Below, piece after piece: positions 23,827 through 32,130 of a DNA stretch of 64,000 nucleotides. The position numbers and the translations under genes are program-made. How positions within the stretch are numbered: position 1 is the stretch's first letter; every line of letters begins with the position of its first letter. This DNA is from JADMIH01 sp036399775. GTDB lineage: Bacteria > Chloroflexota > Chloroflexia > QHBQ01 > JADMIH01. The stretch covers positions 20,547-84,546 of the forward strand of contig DASWMJ010000072.1 in the NCBI GenBank assembly GCA_036399775.1, in the 5' to 3' direction. Under the pieces are notes generated by a model. The model was not told where the DNA came from, made no database searches, and saw nothing but the letters and a program-made list of their open reading frames with translations.

Positions 23827-24588
23827 CTATCCTTCCTTACCCAACGCGCCGAGCACGCGAGGCAAGAAGGCGCGGCGCACTTCCGACGCCCCGGTGAGGC
23901 TCGGCTCAATTGTGTAGGTAAACCATGAAGGGTCGCCCTTGAGGAAATGGGCGTGAAGGTCCACCAGCGCCCCGTAGCGGCCAGCTATCTCGGCTATGGC
24001 GGCGTTCACCCGCCGGTGATTCTCTCGCGCCACCCTGGGGTCTACGCCCAGGAAGTTATTGCTGTCATCGCCGAAGGATGGGTCGTAGACGTTTCCCAGG
24101 AAGACGGGCCGTACAGGCAGGCTACGCACAAAGCTATCCAACGCCTGCGCGAAAGTAGTCACGCCCGGCCCCTCGTCGGCTACCAGACCTTGCAGCAAAT
24201 CATTGCCGCCCACCGTAATAATGGCGATGGAGCGCCCCTCTACCCGCAGGTCGCGGGCCTGTGCGGGGAGGCCGCTGACCGTCGCGCCGTCCACCGCGCG
24301 ATGTTCCAGCCGGGCTGGACCTCTTGATGCCAGGTCCTGGCCTCTGAAGTCGGGAAACAGGCCGTCGTCGTTTCGGACCAGCAATTGGCCTGGGTGGACG
24401 CCCCGCTCGTTGTAATGCGCGCAATCCAGGATGGAATCGCCAAAAGTGTAGAGTGTGACCATCCCCTTCTTCCCCCTCTGCCGCGAGAGCATCCCAACCC
24501 CGGCAGCCACCGCGCCGAGGGCCGCCAACCCAGCCAATCCTATAAACCCGCGCCGCGACACCCTGCCCGCCTCCAATTCGCCCTCCAT
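23827..24588 (-). CDS. SGNH/GDSL-type hydrolase with Tat signal
   Basis: Taking the Met at 24588, the 253-aa protein has a twin-arginine signal (SRRGFIGLAGLAALGAVAAG). Block I (YTFGDSILDCAHYN, Ser nucleophile) and block III (ITVGGNDLL) of the SGNH family are present. Block V, where DxxHP is expected, reads TIEPSLTGASEVRRAF, so Glu stands in the His position. The family includes esterases and lipases acting on acyl chains or sugars. The upstream in-frame Met at 24648 would bury the Tat signal 20 residues inside, hence the start chosen, although no good ribosome-binding site is visible. Confidence 0.8.
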   Translation of the reverse strand: MEGELEAGRVSRRGFIGLAGLAALGAVAAGVGMLSRQRGKKGMVTLYTFGDSILDCAHYNERGVHPGQLLVRNDDGLFPDFRGQDLASRGPARLEHRAVDGATVSGLPAQARDLRVEGRSIAIITVGGNDLLQGLVADEGPGVTTFAQALDSFVRSLPVRPVFLGNVYDPSFGDDSNNFLGVDPRVARENHRRVNAAIAEIAGRYGALVDLHAHFLKGDPSWFTYTIEPSLTGASEVRRAFLPRVLGALGKEG

Positions 24589-24746
24589 TCGTAAACACTC
24601 GCAAGGGTGCATGTTGCGTGCCAGGTGGAGAGCCAACCACAAAGACACAAAGAGTACAAAGTTCGCTAGAGTAAGGCGAATGGAACCGCACAGACGCAGA
24701 GGTTATTTAGAGCTTTACGCATCAACCCAATTATTGTGAAGGTAAC

Positions 24747-24942
24747 AGCCCCGGAGGGGCGTAAGAAAGTAGCCCCTGGCGCAAGCCTGGGGAAAGCTGT
24801 CCTCTCTCCTCTTATAGCCCCGGAGGGGCGTAAGATAGTAGCCCCTTTGCTCACGTCTTACGCCCATCCGGGGCTACGGCTTTTATATGAACTTTACCCC
24901 AGGCTTGCGCCAGGGGCTACTATCTTACGCCCCTCCGGGGCT
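24747..24942. repeat. AGCCCCGGAGGGGCGTAAG repeat cluster
   Basis: Two direct copies of a unit (AGCCCCGGAGGGGCGTAAG, then TAGTAGCCCC) are followed by inverted copies ending CGCCCCTCCGGGGCT. An AAGCCTGGGG / CCCCAGGCTT pair is nested inside. The structure is a multi-arm palindrome of about 196 bp filling most of 24589-24994. A remnant (GGCGCAAGCCTGGGG) lies near 52222. A trace of another repeat (ACAAAGACACAAAG) lies near 24641. Confidence 0.8.
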
Positions 24943-24994
24943 TGCTTTGGCTGTCCTCCTTAGCTGATACCTATGGGTTGTTGCCTGATTACAG

Positions 24995-27352
24995 CTACTT
25001 CAATCGGAGGGATATGTCCTGTAGAGCAAAGCTGAGTTGGCGTGCATCGGCCTGCGGGTTGTCGGTTGGGAGGGGCGGTTCGGGGCTGGTAAAATCCAGG
25101 AGATTGTTGCCGGGGGGCATAGTCAATTCCAGTGATACCGGCTTGGGACCTTCTTCAGGCCTGAGTTGTATGCTGGCGGCCTCATAACCGTTGATGGTGA
25201 CCTTGAGAGTGCGCGGCTCCTTGTAAGGGTAGGCCGTGAAGTTGAGCACGGCGCGCACGGGTTCCCTGCTGAGATTCATCGTGTATAGCTGGGCAGTAGG
25301 CTTTATCACGTACCCTGAGCGGGTTACTACCACCGTATTATCAGCCCAACGGTACACTTTGCCATCGGGACCGGTCTCGGCGGTATGCCAGCCCTCCCCA
25401 ACGTCCAGGGTGAGTGGGTTTGAAGGCGGCGGGACCGTAGGCACTTTATACACCCGCATCAGCCTGTCATCGAAATACGGCTTTGCATCCTCACCAAGCA
25501 CCCGCTTTATGACCTCTTCCATCCGCGCCCAGTTTTCGGGAGTGATGGCCTCCTTGTAGAGGATGATGTACGGCGTGTTGTAGTAATTCAGGATGGGGAT
25601 GCCGTGAGTGGCGTAGTCGGTGCGCCGGAGGAAATCGCGCTCCGGGTAATAAAGGTCGGTCCACGAGCGGGGGAACTCAAGCATCCAGAGGTGGCGAAAG
25701 AGGCTGGCGTGCTTCACGAAGTTGTTGGGGTTGTCGAGTTTGCGGTCGCGGGCCAGGCGGCCACTGTATCGCTGCTTATGGTGGAGCACCTGGTACATCT
25801 GGTAGTGGTCCGGCCCGCGGCCCGCCTCGCTGAAAATGGGCAATTCAAGGATAGCGTAGGTCTCTTTATCCTCGGCGATTTGGCGGTAGAAGTCCGGCCA
25901 GTCGGGCGGGCTGATGCGCGCGTCGCCGCTCTCGGCCATTACTTTGCTGGTAGACAGCATCACGAACAGAGCCAGCAAAGCAGCAGGGACAACCTTCGCC
26001 CATCTAAACGACAGGGAACGCAGATCGGCAACCCACGCCAGCAGCGCGCGGAAGCCGAACGCCGCCGGCACGCCCATCCCCATGGTGGCGATGAGGCTGA
26101 ATCGGGCCGGGTCGCGCCCTGAGCTTATCACGGGCAGGTTCTGCATCAGCGCATAGAGTCCGGGGATACCCGTTTCCTCGCCATTGAGCAGTACGATAGG
26201 GCCAAGCGACATGGCGTAGAAGAAGGCCACCACAAGCAGCCAGAAGATGCCCGTCTCGCGTGCGCGCCCACCCTGCCGGAAAGTAAACCATATACCCCCA
26301 ACAGCCATACCGAGTATCAGCAGCCCGTGAAGGCCCATGCCTGGGTTGGCGAGCCAGCCTATATCTACCGAATGCTGCACGCTCTGGTAGCTAACATCGA
26401 GCCAGGGCGACTCGGCGGCCTCTTTTATCATGGGGAGAAGCAGGGGCGGCGTAACGATCGCCGCGTAGATGCCCCCTATCCCCGCGAGCCGGGCGAATAT
26501 GTACGCTTTTTCCCGGCGCGTGCGGCGCGTGAAGAGCACGAACGCGCCGTAGAGCATAGTCACGAAGACAATGAACATGAGGTACTGCCAATCGGTCAGG
26601 GTGGTGAAAAGCAGCATCAGTATGGCGAGCGCCATGTAGATGGGCCACAGGCGATTCTCGCGTCCCACCAGGTTATCGTCATGGCCCCAGATAGGCCTCC
26701 CATGAAGCGCGCGAAAGAGGAAGAATAGATAGAGCGGCATCCATTGTAGGGTTATCATGTTGCTCTGGCCCACCGCCAGGAAAACTGTGATGTGGTAATC
26801 GGTATATGTGGCGACCACCGCGCCCGCGAACGCCGCCCAGGGGTTGCCCACGAGATCGCGAATTAGGAGGAAACTGAATATGGCGGTGAGCACCGGCGCG
26901 GCCAGGAAGATGAGGTTGAAGGTAGGTATGTAGCCCAGCGTGAGGTTGAAGGGCATAGTCGCCAGGCCGTTGAGGGGGTTATACGTGTGGAAGCGGAGGC
27001 TGATACCTGTGGGGTAGTATATGTAGTCGGTGAAGAATGGGTTGCGATGCAGATCGAAGAGAGCGGTCTTGATCCAGTAGTAGTTCCACATATTATTGTA
27101 GCCGTCGAGGTGCCCGCCCACCACGCCGCCGTTGAGGTCGAGCAAAGGCACGCGTGCATAGACGGCAGCCAGAGCTAGGGAAGCCAACGAGACCCAGGTG
27201 AGAGGACTGCGTAGGGAGCGAGCCGGGGGTATGGCTTGCTCCTGGCCTTGCTGCGACGTTCCCACGTCCACCTCAATGCGTTCGGGTTGAGCAGTGAGGG
27301 CAGGGGCCTCCGTGGCGCTCTTCAGCCGGGCCATGCGAGTTATCGGCAGCAT
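24995..27352 (-). CDS. Large polytopic membrane protein, GT-C-like
   Basis: The 785-aa protein has a ~50-residue cytoplasmic head and about 11-12 membrane spans up to residue ~490 (e.g. PLTWVSLASLALAAVYARV, WALWYMALAI-like and VVPAALLALFVML segments). A soluble C-terminal domain of ~280 residues follows. The first loop (GGHLDGYNNMWNYYWIKTALFDLHRNPFFTDYIYYPTGI) contains acidic residues placed as in GT-C glycosyltransferases, which use polyprenyl-linked sugars. The sequence resembles uncharacterised Chloroflexota and actinobacterial membrane proteins, so the enzymatic role is inferred from topology only. The start is uncertain; no ribosome-binding site is visible. Confidence 0.7.
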   Translation of the reverse strand: MLPITRMARLKSATEAPALTAQPERIEVDVGTSQQGQEQAIPPARSLRSPLTWVSLASLALAAVYARVPLLDLNGGVVGGHLDGYNNMWNYYWIKTALFDLHRNPFFTDYIYYPTGISLRFHTYNPLNGLATMPFNLTLGYIPTFNLIFLAAPVLTAIFSFLLIRDLVGNPWAAFAGAVVATYTDYHITVFLAVGQSNMITLQWMPLYLFFLFRALHGRPIWGHDDNLVGRENRLWPIYMALAILMLLFTTLTDWQYLMFIVFVTMLYGAFVLFTRRTRREKAYIFARLAGIGGIYAAIVTPPLLLPMIKEAAESPWLDVSYQSVQHSVDIGWLANPGMGLHGLLILGMAVGGIWFTFRQGGRARETGIFWLLVVAFFYAMSLGPIVLLNGEETGIPGLYALMQNLPVISSGRDPARFSLIATMGMGVPAAFGFRALLAWVADLRSLSFRWAKVVPAALLALFVMLSTSKVMAESGDARISPPDWPDFYRQIAEDKETYAILELPIFSEAGRGPDHYQMYQVLHHKQRYSGRLARDRKLDNPNNFVKHASLFRHLWMLEFPRSWTDLYYPERDFLRRTDYATHGIPILNYYNTPYIILYKEAITPENWARMEEVIKRVLGEDAKPYFDDRLMRVYKVPTVPPPSNPLTLDVGEGWHTAETGPDGKVYRWADNTVVVTRSGYVIKPTAQLYTMNLSREPVRAVLNFTAYPYKEPRTLKVTINGYEAASIQLRPEEGPKPVSLELTMPPGNNLLDFTSPEPPLPTDNPQADARQLSFALQDISLRLK

Positions 27353-27467
27353 TATTGTTCAGGGGAAGAAGTCGTGCCTGTGGGATTGGCCGCGTATGCT
27401 GCGGTTCCTGGTTTCATGGGGACATTATATCAGCATCAGGAGGGTAATGTCGCAGGGCAACCACCAT

Positions 27468-28823
27468 TTAGCCGATAGGCATCACAAACGAGTCCTGGCG
27501 GGGGAATAGAGTGCTGACGGCCAGCCTGCCTTCGTCCCCTTTGAACCAGCAATCGGGGAAGACACGCTCAAGGTCCTCCAGGTTGAGATGGCCGAAGAGC
27601 ATGTGCAAGAAGGTCAGGTTGGGGAAGAAAGCGTTGCCGTCCTCCTGGTGGGAAGGCGCGTAGGGCGCGGCCTCTGTGAATTTGCCGTCCTGGAAGGAGA
27701 GCTTGACATTGCTCCTGTAAAAGTTGAACTTGAACTCTCCCGTATGCCCGGCAAGCGCGGATGAGGCCAGCCTATCCTCTAGTACGGGTGCGATATGGCG
27801 CAGGAACGCGGCCACGTCCGGCACGCGCATGAAGTAGGTATAACCGGGCGGCTTGCGTGGTAGCTTGCTGGGGATGGCATCGTAGACGGGGTGCTTGTCG
27901 CCCAGCGAGAGCATGAAGGCCCCAAAGTCTACCTTCTTCTCGCGCTCCGCGTACTCCTTACCCACCTTCTCTAAATAGCGTAGCACGCTTGGAGTGACCG
28001 CCACCCACGGTGCGCCCGGCTTCAGTTCGTACATATTGACCGAGAGGGTCGGACCCCAAACAGTGTCGTTATGGATGATGAAGCCTAACGCTTCACCCTC
28101 CGGCGTAGCGATGATACATATCTCCTTGTGCTCCACGCTCCTGTAACTCCTACCGCGCAGTTCGTACCTCCATAAAGCAGCGTCGCGCACGGCTGATACC
28201 AGGTAACGCTTCATAGCACGGTTATACAGGCCCTCGATGAAGGGCAGATCGTCGTCGGTGGCGGGGCGCACCTGGTACGGCTCCGGCGCATCTTCCTTCA
28301 GCCTGGGGATGTGAGCCAGGTAGCCCACCCGCCTGCTTGGGAGAGCAAGGGTCATCTCGTAGCCGAACTGTCGGTAGTAATAGGGTATGCCGGTTATGGC
28401 TTGCGCCATCTCGCCACGCTCGGCGCTCCACTGGTGAAGCACCTCGAATTGGGCGCGCACCAGCCCTCGATTGCGGTAGTCGGGGTGCGTGGCTACCAAC
28501 TCCGGCCTGCCCACCTTGAACTCTATGCCGCCGTATGACCACACCTGCGATATGAGGTTGGTGGTTGACACGATCGCCTTCGCCTGGGTATCCTCCACCA
28601 CCAGGAAGTCGCCAACAGGGAAGGTAGGGTGGTCGCCTCGCATGAGGTCGCGGGTCCAGATAATAACGGAGTTGTCAGGCATGTCGGAATCGTGTTCCAT
28701 ATGCATCAGCCCATTGAAGGCCGCCAGCTCCTCGGTGTCCGCTTCGGTGGCGCGCCTGAGCACCAGCCCGTCCCCCAGGTCGCGGATAATCGTGCTTTCT
28801 TCTACAGCCTCTTGCGCCATCAT
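27468..28823 (-). CDS. Eis-like GNAT acetyltransferase with SCP2-type C-terminal domain
   Basis: The 451-aa protein starts at the MMAQEAVEES Met behind GAAAGGA. An N-terminal GNAT domain contains the acetyl-CoA loop (HPDYRNRGLVRAQFEVLHQWS). A second degenerate GNAT domain covers about 185-320, and a C-terminal sterol-carrier-like domain carries FNFYRSNVKLSFQDGKFTEA. This three-part layout is that of the Eis and related enhanced-survival acetyltransferases, which can modify aminoglycosides or protein lysines. The real substrate is unknown. Confidence 0.8.
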   Translation of the reverse strand: MMAQEAVEESTIIRDLGDGLVLRRATEADTEELAAFNGLMHMEHDSDMPDNSVIIWTRDLMRGDHPTFPVGDFLVVEDTQAKAIVSTTNLISQVWSYGGIEFKVGRPELVATHPDYRNRGLVRAQFEVLHQWSAERGEMAQAITGIPYYYRQFGYEMTLALPSRRVGYLAHIPRLKEDAPEPYQVRPATDDDLPFIEGLYNRAMKRYLVSAVRDAALWRYELRGRSYRSVEHKEICIIATPEGEALGFIIHNDTVWGPTLSVNMYELKPGAPWVAVTPSVLRYLEKVGKEYAEREKKVDFGAFMLSLGDKHPVYDAIPSKLPRKPPGYTYFMRVPDVAAFLRHIAPVLEDRLASSALAGHTGEFKFNFYRSNVKLSFQDGKFTEAAPYAPSHQEDGNAFFPNLTFLHMLFGHLNLEDLERVFPDCWFKGDEGRLAVSTLFPRQDSFVMPIG

Positions 28824-28941
28824 CGTGTTCCTTTCGTAATGCGCCACCCTTATACAACTATCTGAATACTACGCTTCGCATCATATTATGCCATATAAGC
28901 AAAAGCATCAGCCCAGCGCAGTATATTCCTCGCGCACAAGT

Positions 28942-29025
28942 GTAAGCGTTCAGATTTCCGGTAGGGGCGACCCGGTGGGTCGCCCCTACCGGAAACATTT
29001 CTTTATCCCTATTCTGAACATTTAC
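28942..29025. repeat. MITE-like element with GTAGGGGCGACCC hairpin
   Basis: A 19-bp perfect hairpin (28955-28973 with 28977-28995) is flanked by imperfect 13-base inverted repeats (GTAAGCGTTCAGA / TCTGAACATTTAC). The design parallels the element at 17826-17925, but the outer repeats are unrelated. The rest of 28824-29138 holds nothing recognisable. Confidence 0.72.
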
Positions 29026-29138
29026 GCACAAGTACCATGTTGACACTACTCATGTCGCCTGCTAGAATCCACACCATTGAAGTGTCGCTCGCTACGTGTA
29101 TGCCGAGCCAGGATTTCGTATTCTCAGGACGTGCCCTT

Positions 29139-29483
29139 ATGGGTAAGCGCACCAGGCAACAAGAGAAACAATCGAGAGAGCGAACGCGCTCTAAGGCACC
29201 GAATCAGCGCAAGAAGGACAGGCGCGCCAAAAATCAAAGCCGGTTGGGAGGCTATCTTCTTCGTGGTTTGGTATGGCTTTGGCACAACCATATTTGGTTC
29301 GGCTATGCCCTGGCAGCTTTCAGCCTGGTTTATATGTTTGGGTGGCTATGGTTCCTTCCAGAGCGAGTTGCGACGGTAATATTTATAGCCACGCTGGTTT
29401 ACTGGTTTCTGTTCGTCACTATATGGCGATGGCGCGGGTTCTATATGATGAAGTGGTTTGATAGGGATAGGGATCCCGACTAA
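29139..29483 (+). CDS. Small basic membrane protein, 114 aa
   Basis: The first ~40 residues are strongly basic and polar (MGKRTRQQEKQSRERTRSKAPNQRKKDRR). Two hydrophobic helices follow (WFGYALAAFSLVYMFGWLWFL and VIFIATLVYWFLFVTIW), then an acidic end (DRDRDPD). The open frame extends 34 codons upstream, but only the Met at 29139 has an AGGA close by. The family is not recognised. The layout fits a small inner-membrane protein that may bind nucleic acid or ribosomes by its basic head. Confidence 0.55.
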   Translation: MGKRTRQQEKQSRERTRSKAPNQRKKDRRAKNQSRLGGYLLRGLVWLWHNHIWFGYALAAFSLVYMFGWLWFLPERVATVIFIATLVYWFLFVTIWRWRGFYMMKWFDRDRDPD

Positions 29484-29655
29484 ATATTTCTCAGCAAAGA
29501 CCCGTCACCGGCATACAAAGATATTTGAATGTGTAAGCTTGCGCCTGTGTGCTTACCCCCTCACGTTATGCCAACACTCTGGCATTCAACGCCCCGATGT
29601 TGTACTATACAGTGTCGTCGTAACATTCGATATAGGCAGAATGAAAGGGTATCAA

Positions 29656-30633
29656 ATGGCAGGGCGTGGAGTTGGCCTGTTGGTGGGATTGCTACTGATG
29701 GGCGTGATGCTCATGTCGGCGGGGTGCGATAGCGAGGAAGCCCCACCCCGACCTGGGCAGAACGATAACGACATAGCGATTGCCGCCCAGATACCGACCC
29801 AGGAACCGTCGGTCCCAACAGCCACCACCCAAATCGCCACCGCGACCGTCTTCATCCCCGGCATGCCCGCCCTATGCCCCACCCCCACCGCGACAGAAGT
29901 GCCACCCACGCCCACAGCCACCTCTACTGCCACGCAAGTCCCGCCCGAACCCACCCCCACCACCCAGGCAGCACGCGAGCCGGTCGTGGTCAACGGGCGC
30001 ACTTATGACGCCTACATCCCCGCAGCCAGCAAGAAGGGCCAGTGGTATCACTACACCTGCGAGTTCGACGCAGCATGGGCGGTACTCAAAACTTATGGCT
30101 TCGACGTGGGACTGGAGAAGCAGGTGGAGTTAGTGGGGTTGGACACGAGCATCGAGCCGTACTACAGAGAGACCAAAGACGGCGTATTCATCTACGGCGG
30201 GGACATCACCAAAGCCTATTCGGGCGACTACAAAGAGAACTTCCTGGCGCGCTCAAGCGGCGAGGCGATGCGCAAAGTGTTCGAGCATTACGATTTGCAC
30301 GTTACCGCGGTAAACACCCGCGAGGGCATTGAATCTGCCCTGCTAAGGGGAGAGTTGGTCTGGATCAAGACCACCGTAGACTTCAAGCCCTGGGTGCCCG
30401 CCACCTGGGTGATGCCCGATGGTCGCACCTACAAGACCGTGCTGGGCAACGACCACGCAGCCGTCGTGATGGGCTTCAACTCGAAGAACGTAGTCATCCG
30501 CGACGTGCTGGGGCCGACAAGCACGAATTGGAACCGCGTCTACGAGTACGAAGTCAGTTGGGACAAGTTTATGAAGTCGTGGGGAGCGCAGTCGTTCGAC
30601 GGGCTGGCGGTCGCGCCGCCGAGCGGGCAGTAG
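29656..30633 (+). CDS. C39-like peptidase lipoprotein
   Basis: The 325-aa protein starts at the MAGRG Met, seven bases after GAAAGGG; a Met five codons earlier is also possible. The signal ends in the lipobox LMSAGC. A Thr/Pro-rich linker (about residues 50-120) leads to a papain-like domain of the C39-2 type. Its Cys is in WYHYTCEFDAAWAVL, the His in GNDHAAVVMGF and the Asp in NVVIRDVLGP. Many such proteins are peptidases or inactive wall-binding relatives; here all three catalytic residues are present. It is probably anchored to the cell surface and acts outside. Confidence 0.83.
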   Translation: MAGRGVGLLVGLLLMGVMLMSAGCDSEEAPPRPGQNDNDIAIAAQIPTQEPSVPTATTQIATATVFIPGMPALCPTPTATEVPPTPTATSTATQVPPEPTPTTQAAREPVVVNGRTYDAYIPAASKKGQWYHYTCEFDAAWAVLKTYGFDVGLEKQVELVGLDTSIEPYYRETKDGVFIYGGDITKAYSGDYKENFLARSSGEAMRKVFEHYDLHVTAVNTREGIESALLRGELVWIKTTVDFKPWVPATWVMPDGRTYKTVLGNDHAAVVMGFNSKNVVIRDVLGPTSTNWNRVYEYEVSWDKFMKSWGAQSFDGLAVAPPSGQ

Positions 30634-30646
30634 GGTTCGTGAATAC

Positions 30647-31207
30647 TCAGGTAGTCTCCAGCCGCGCCGAGGCCGGACCCTGTACAGTTCCGCCCGCCGC
30701 ATTCGCCTGCGTGACCAGTCTCGACACCGCGTCCGCTTTGACGAGCACAGCGTCCGGCCCTATAGTGACAATTTCGCTCATTGGCAGGTAGGATGGGCCA
30801 ACCGATACGTTATCTACCCTGCCGCCGGAGACCTCGAAGCCGAGTATCTGGCCGGAGTCTTCGTCGAAGCAGATGTCGCTCACCGCGCTGAACTCGTCGC
30901 CTTTTTCGGTAAAGACCTTCTTGCCTATCAACTGGTCGTCGCGGTCCATTATCTCTTTGGCTGCGGCGAACGTGTCGGCCAGCAGCACGTCATCGCTGTC
31001 CGAGATGATAACGGCGTCCCTGCCGATGCTCGCCACCTTCTCCATAGGCACCACTTTCGCCTTGCTGAAGAGGCCGCCCTCTTCGATGACCAGCGCCATG
31101 ATAGCCGCGTGGTCCTTGCCAATGATCAAGTCCTTGACCGAACCCACCTTCTCGCCATCGCTACGGCTCAGCACCTTCTTGCCAACAACATCTTTGCACT
31201 TCAGCAT
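30647..31207 (-). CDS. Protein with two PRC-barrel domains
   Basis: The start at 31207 follows GAGGGGG by 6 bases. The 186-aa protein consists of two PRC-type barrels: CKDVVGKKVLSRSDGEKVGSVKDLIIGKDHAAIMALVIEEGG, and QLIGKKVFTEKGDEFSAVSDICFDEDSGQILGFEVSGG. Each is followed by a PMEKV/PMSEI..IG.DAV strand. PRC barrels occur in RimM, photosynthetic reaction-centre H and many small stress proteins, and bind other proteins or RNA. No further domain is present. Confidence 0.88.
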   Translation of the reverse strand: MLKCKDVVGKKVLSRSDGEKVGSVKDLIIGKDHAAIMALVIEEGGLFSKAKVVPMEKVASIGRDAVIISDSDDVLLADTFAAAKEIMDRDDQLIGKKVFTEKGDEFSAVSDICFDEDSGQILGFEVSGGRVDNVSVGPSYLPMSEIVTIGPDAVLVKADAVSRLVTQANAAGGTVQGPASARLETT

Positions 31208-31423
31208 CGCAGGCCCCCTCATTGAATACGCCTATTATGTCAAATCGGCATGTCAGCTACCCGCCCCGACTCATAATGTCGTGCCCGGTGCCAGTATACC
31301 CCAAAACCTCACCCATACACAGTTTGAACCACAAAGACACAAAGGGCACTAAGAATGCATAACAAAACTATTATGGTAGTGTAAAAGGGATAGGGAGCTG
31401 GAAACGTCGATTGCGGGGGGACA

Positions 31424-31726
31424 ATGGAAGCTGAACAAATAAAACGATTGATTATCGGGAACCTGTTCGCAGTGAAGCTGCTCAACGATTCGATGATTGA
31501 TATTACGGCCCACAGCGAGCTGTGTAAGAATTTACGCGAGTTGGCACACGCTTGGCAGGGCCTGGAATGTATCGACAAGGAATTAATGCAGTACATCTAC
31601 AGCTTTGTAATGGTGACGCTAAACCACGCCCAAGCACCCGGAGTTAATGCTGAAGAGCGTGAACAGCTCTGGAATATGTACATAGAGCTGGACAACTTAG
31701 TGCTCGAATGCTTGGCTTCAGAGTAG
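31424..31726 (+). CDS. Hypothetical helical protein, 100 aa
   Basis: An ATG follows a GCGGGGGGA site. The translation is rich in Leu, Glu and Asn and predicted helical, with no membrane span (MEAEQIKRLIIGNLFAVKLLND...). Its base composition is AT-richer than most of the window, as in the island at 43-47 kb. I do not recognise the family. Similar small genes are often associated with phage or accessory regions. Confidence 0.5.
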   Translation: MEAEQIKRLIIGNLFAVKLLNDSMIDITAHSELCKNLRELAHAWQGLECIDKELMQYIYSFVMVTLNHAQAPGVNAEEREQLWNMYIELDNLVLECLASE

Positions 31727-31793
31727 GTATGGAACTTACGTGGTTTTTGGTGACTTATGTACTGATAGTACCACCAACTATACCCAAGAAAAC

Positions 31794-31985
31794 CTATAGA
31801 TGCTGCATCTCGTTTATTTCTTCCTCACTGAAGCCTATGCTTTTGCCTACAGCTACTGCCGTTTCTACAGGAAGCACCGTTCTGTTGGGGAGCCGTGGGC
31901 GTCCGCCTCTGGGTTTGGGTGGCTCGGCCGGTAAAAGAGGCTCAAGTACAGCCCATAGCTCATCTGAGGGGATTGGTTTAGCCAT
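31794..31985 (-). pseudogene. IS5-family transposase N-terminal fragment
   Basis: The first ~38 residues (PIPSDELWAVLEPLLPAEPPKPRGGRPRLPNRTVL) are the conserved start of IS5/IS1182-type transposases (DUF4096). The sequence then switches abruptly to an unrelated 25-residue end. The catalytic DDE part is missing and no terminal inverted repeats were found, so this is a decayed insertion-sequence remnant. Typical IS leader bases (GGTAGAGGGGGTACG) lie upstream. Confidence 0.75.
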
Positions 31986-32102
31986 GCCCCATCGTACCCC
32001 CTCTACCAGGTTTTGTTAGGCACTCTAAGGTTTTTGCAAGTGAAACGTAGGGTAGCGACGGCCCTGTGGGCCGACACCAACAATGAAAATTGAGATAGTA
32101 TC

Positions 32103-32130
32103 TGACCCCTGATCCCTGACCCCTAACCCC
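32103..32130. repeat. Heptamer array supplying the ABC-F stop codon
   Basis: TGACCCC, TGATCCC, TGACCCC and TAACCCC (plus-strand reading). On the minus strand the last codons of the ABC-F gene and its TAG stop lie inside this array. Confidence 0.85.

Noticed and set aside
24747..24942. Tandem riboswitch or tRNA-like folds
   Set aside because: The arms are repeated dispersed-element palindromes, not a cloverleaf or a known riboswitch core.
31309..31596. 95-codon frame on the minus strand opposite the 100-aa gene
   Set aside because: The plus-strand frame has a ribosome-binding site and a coherent helical composition; the minus frame has neither.
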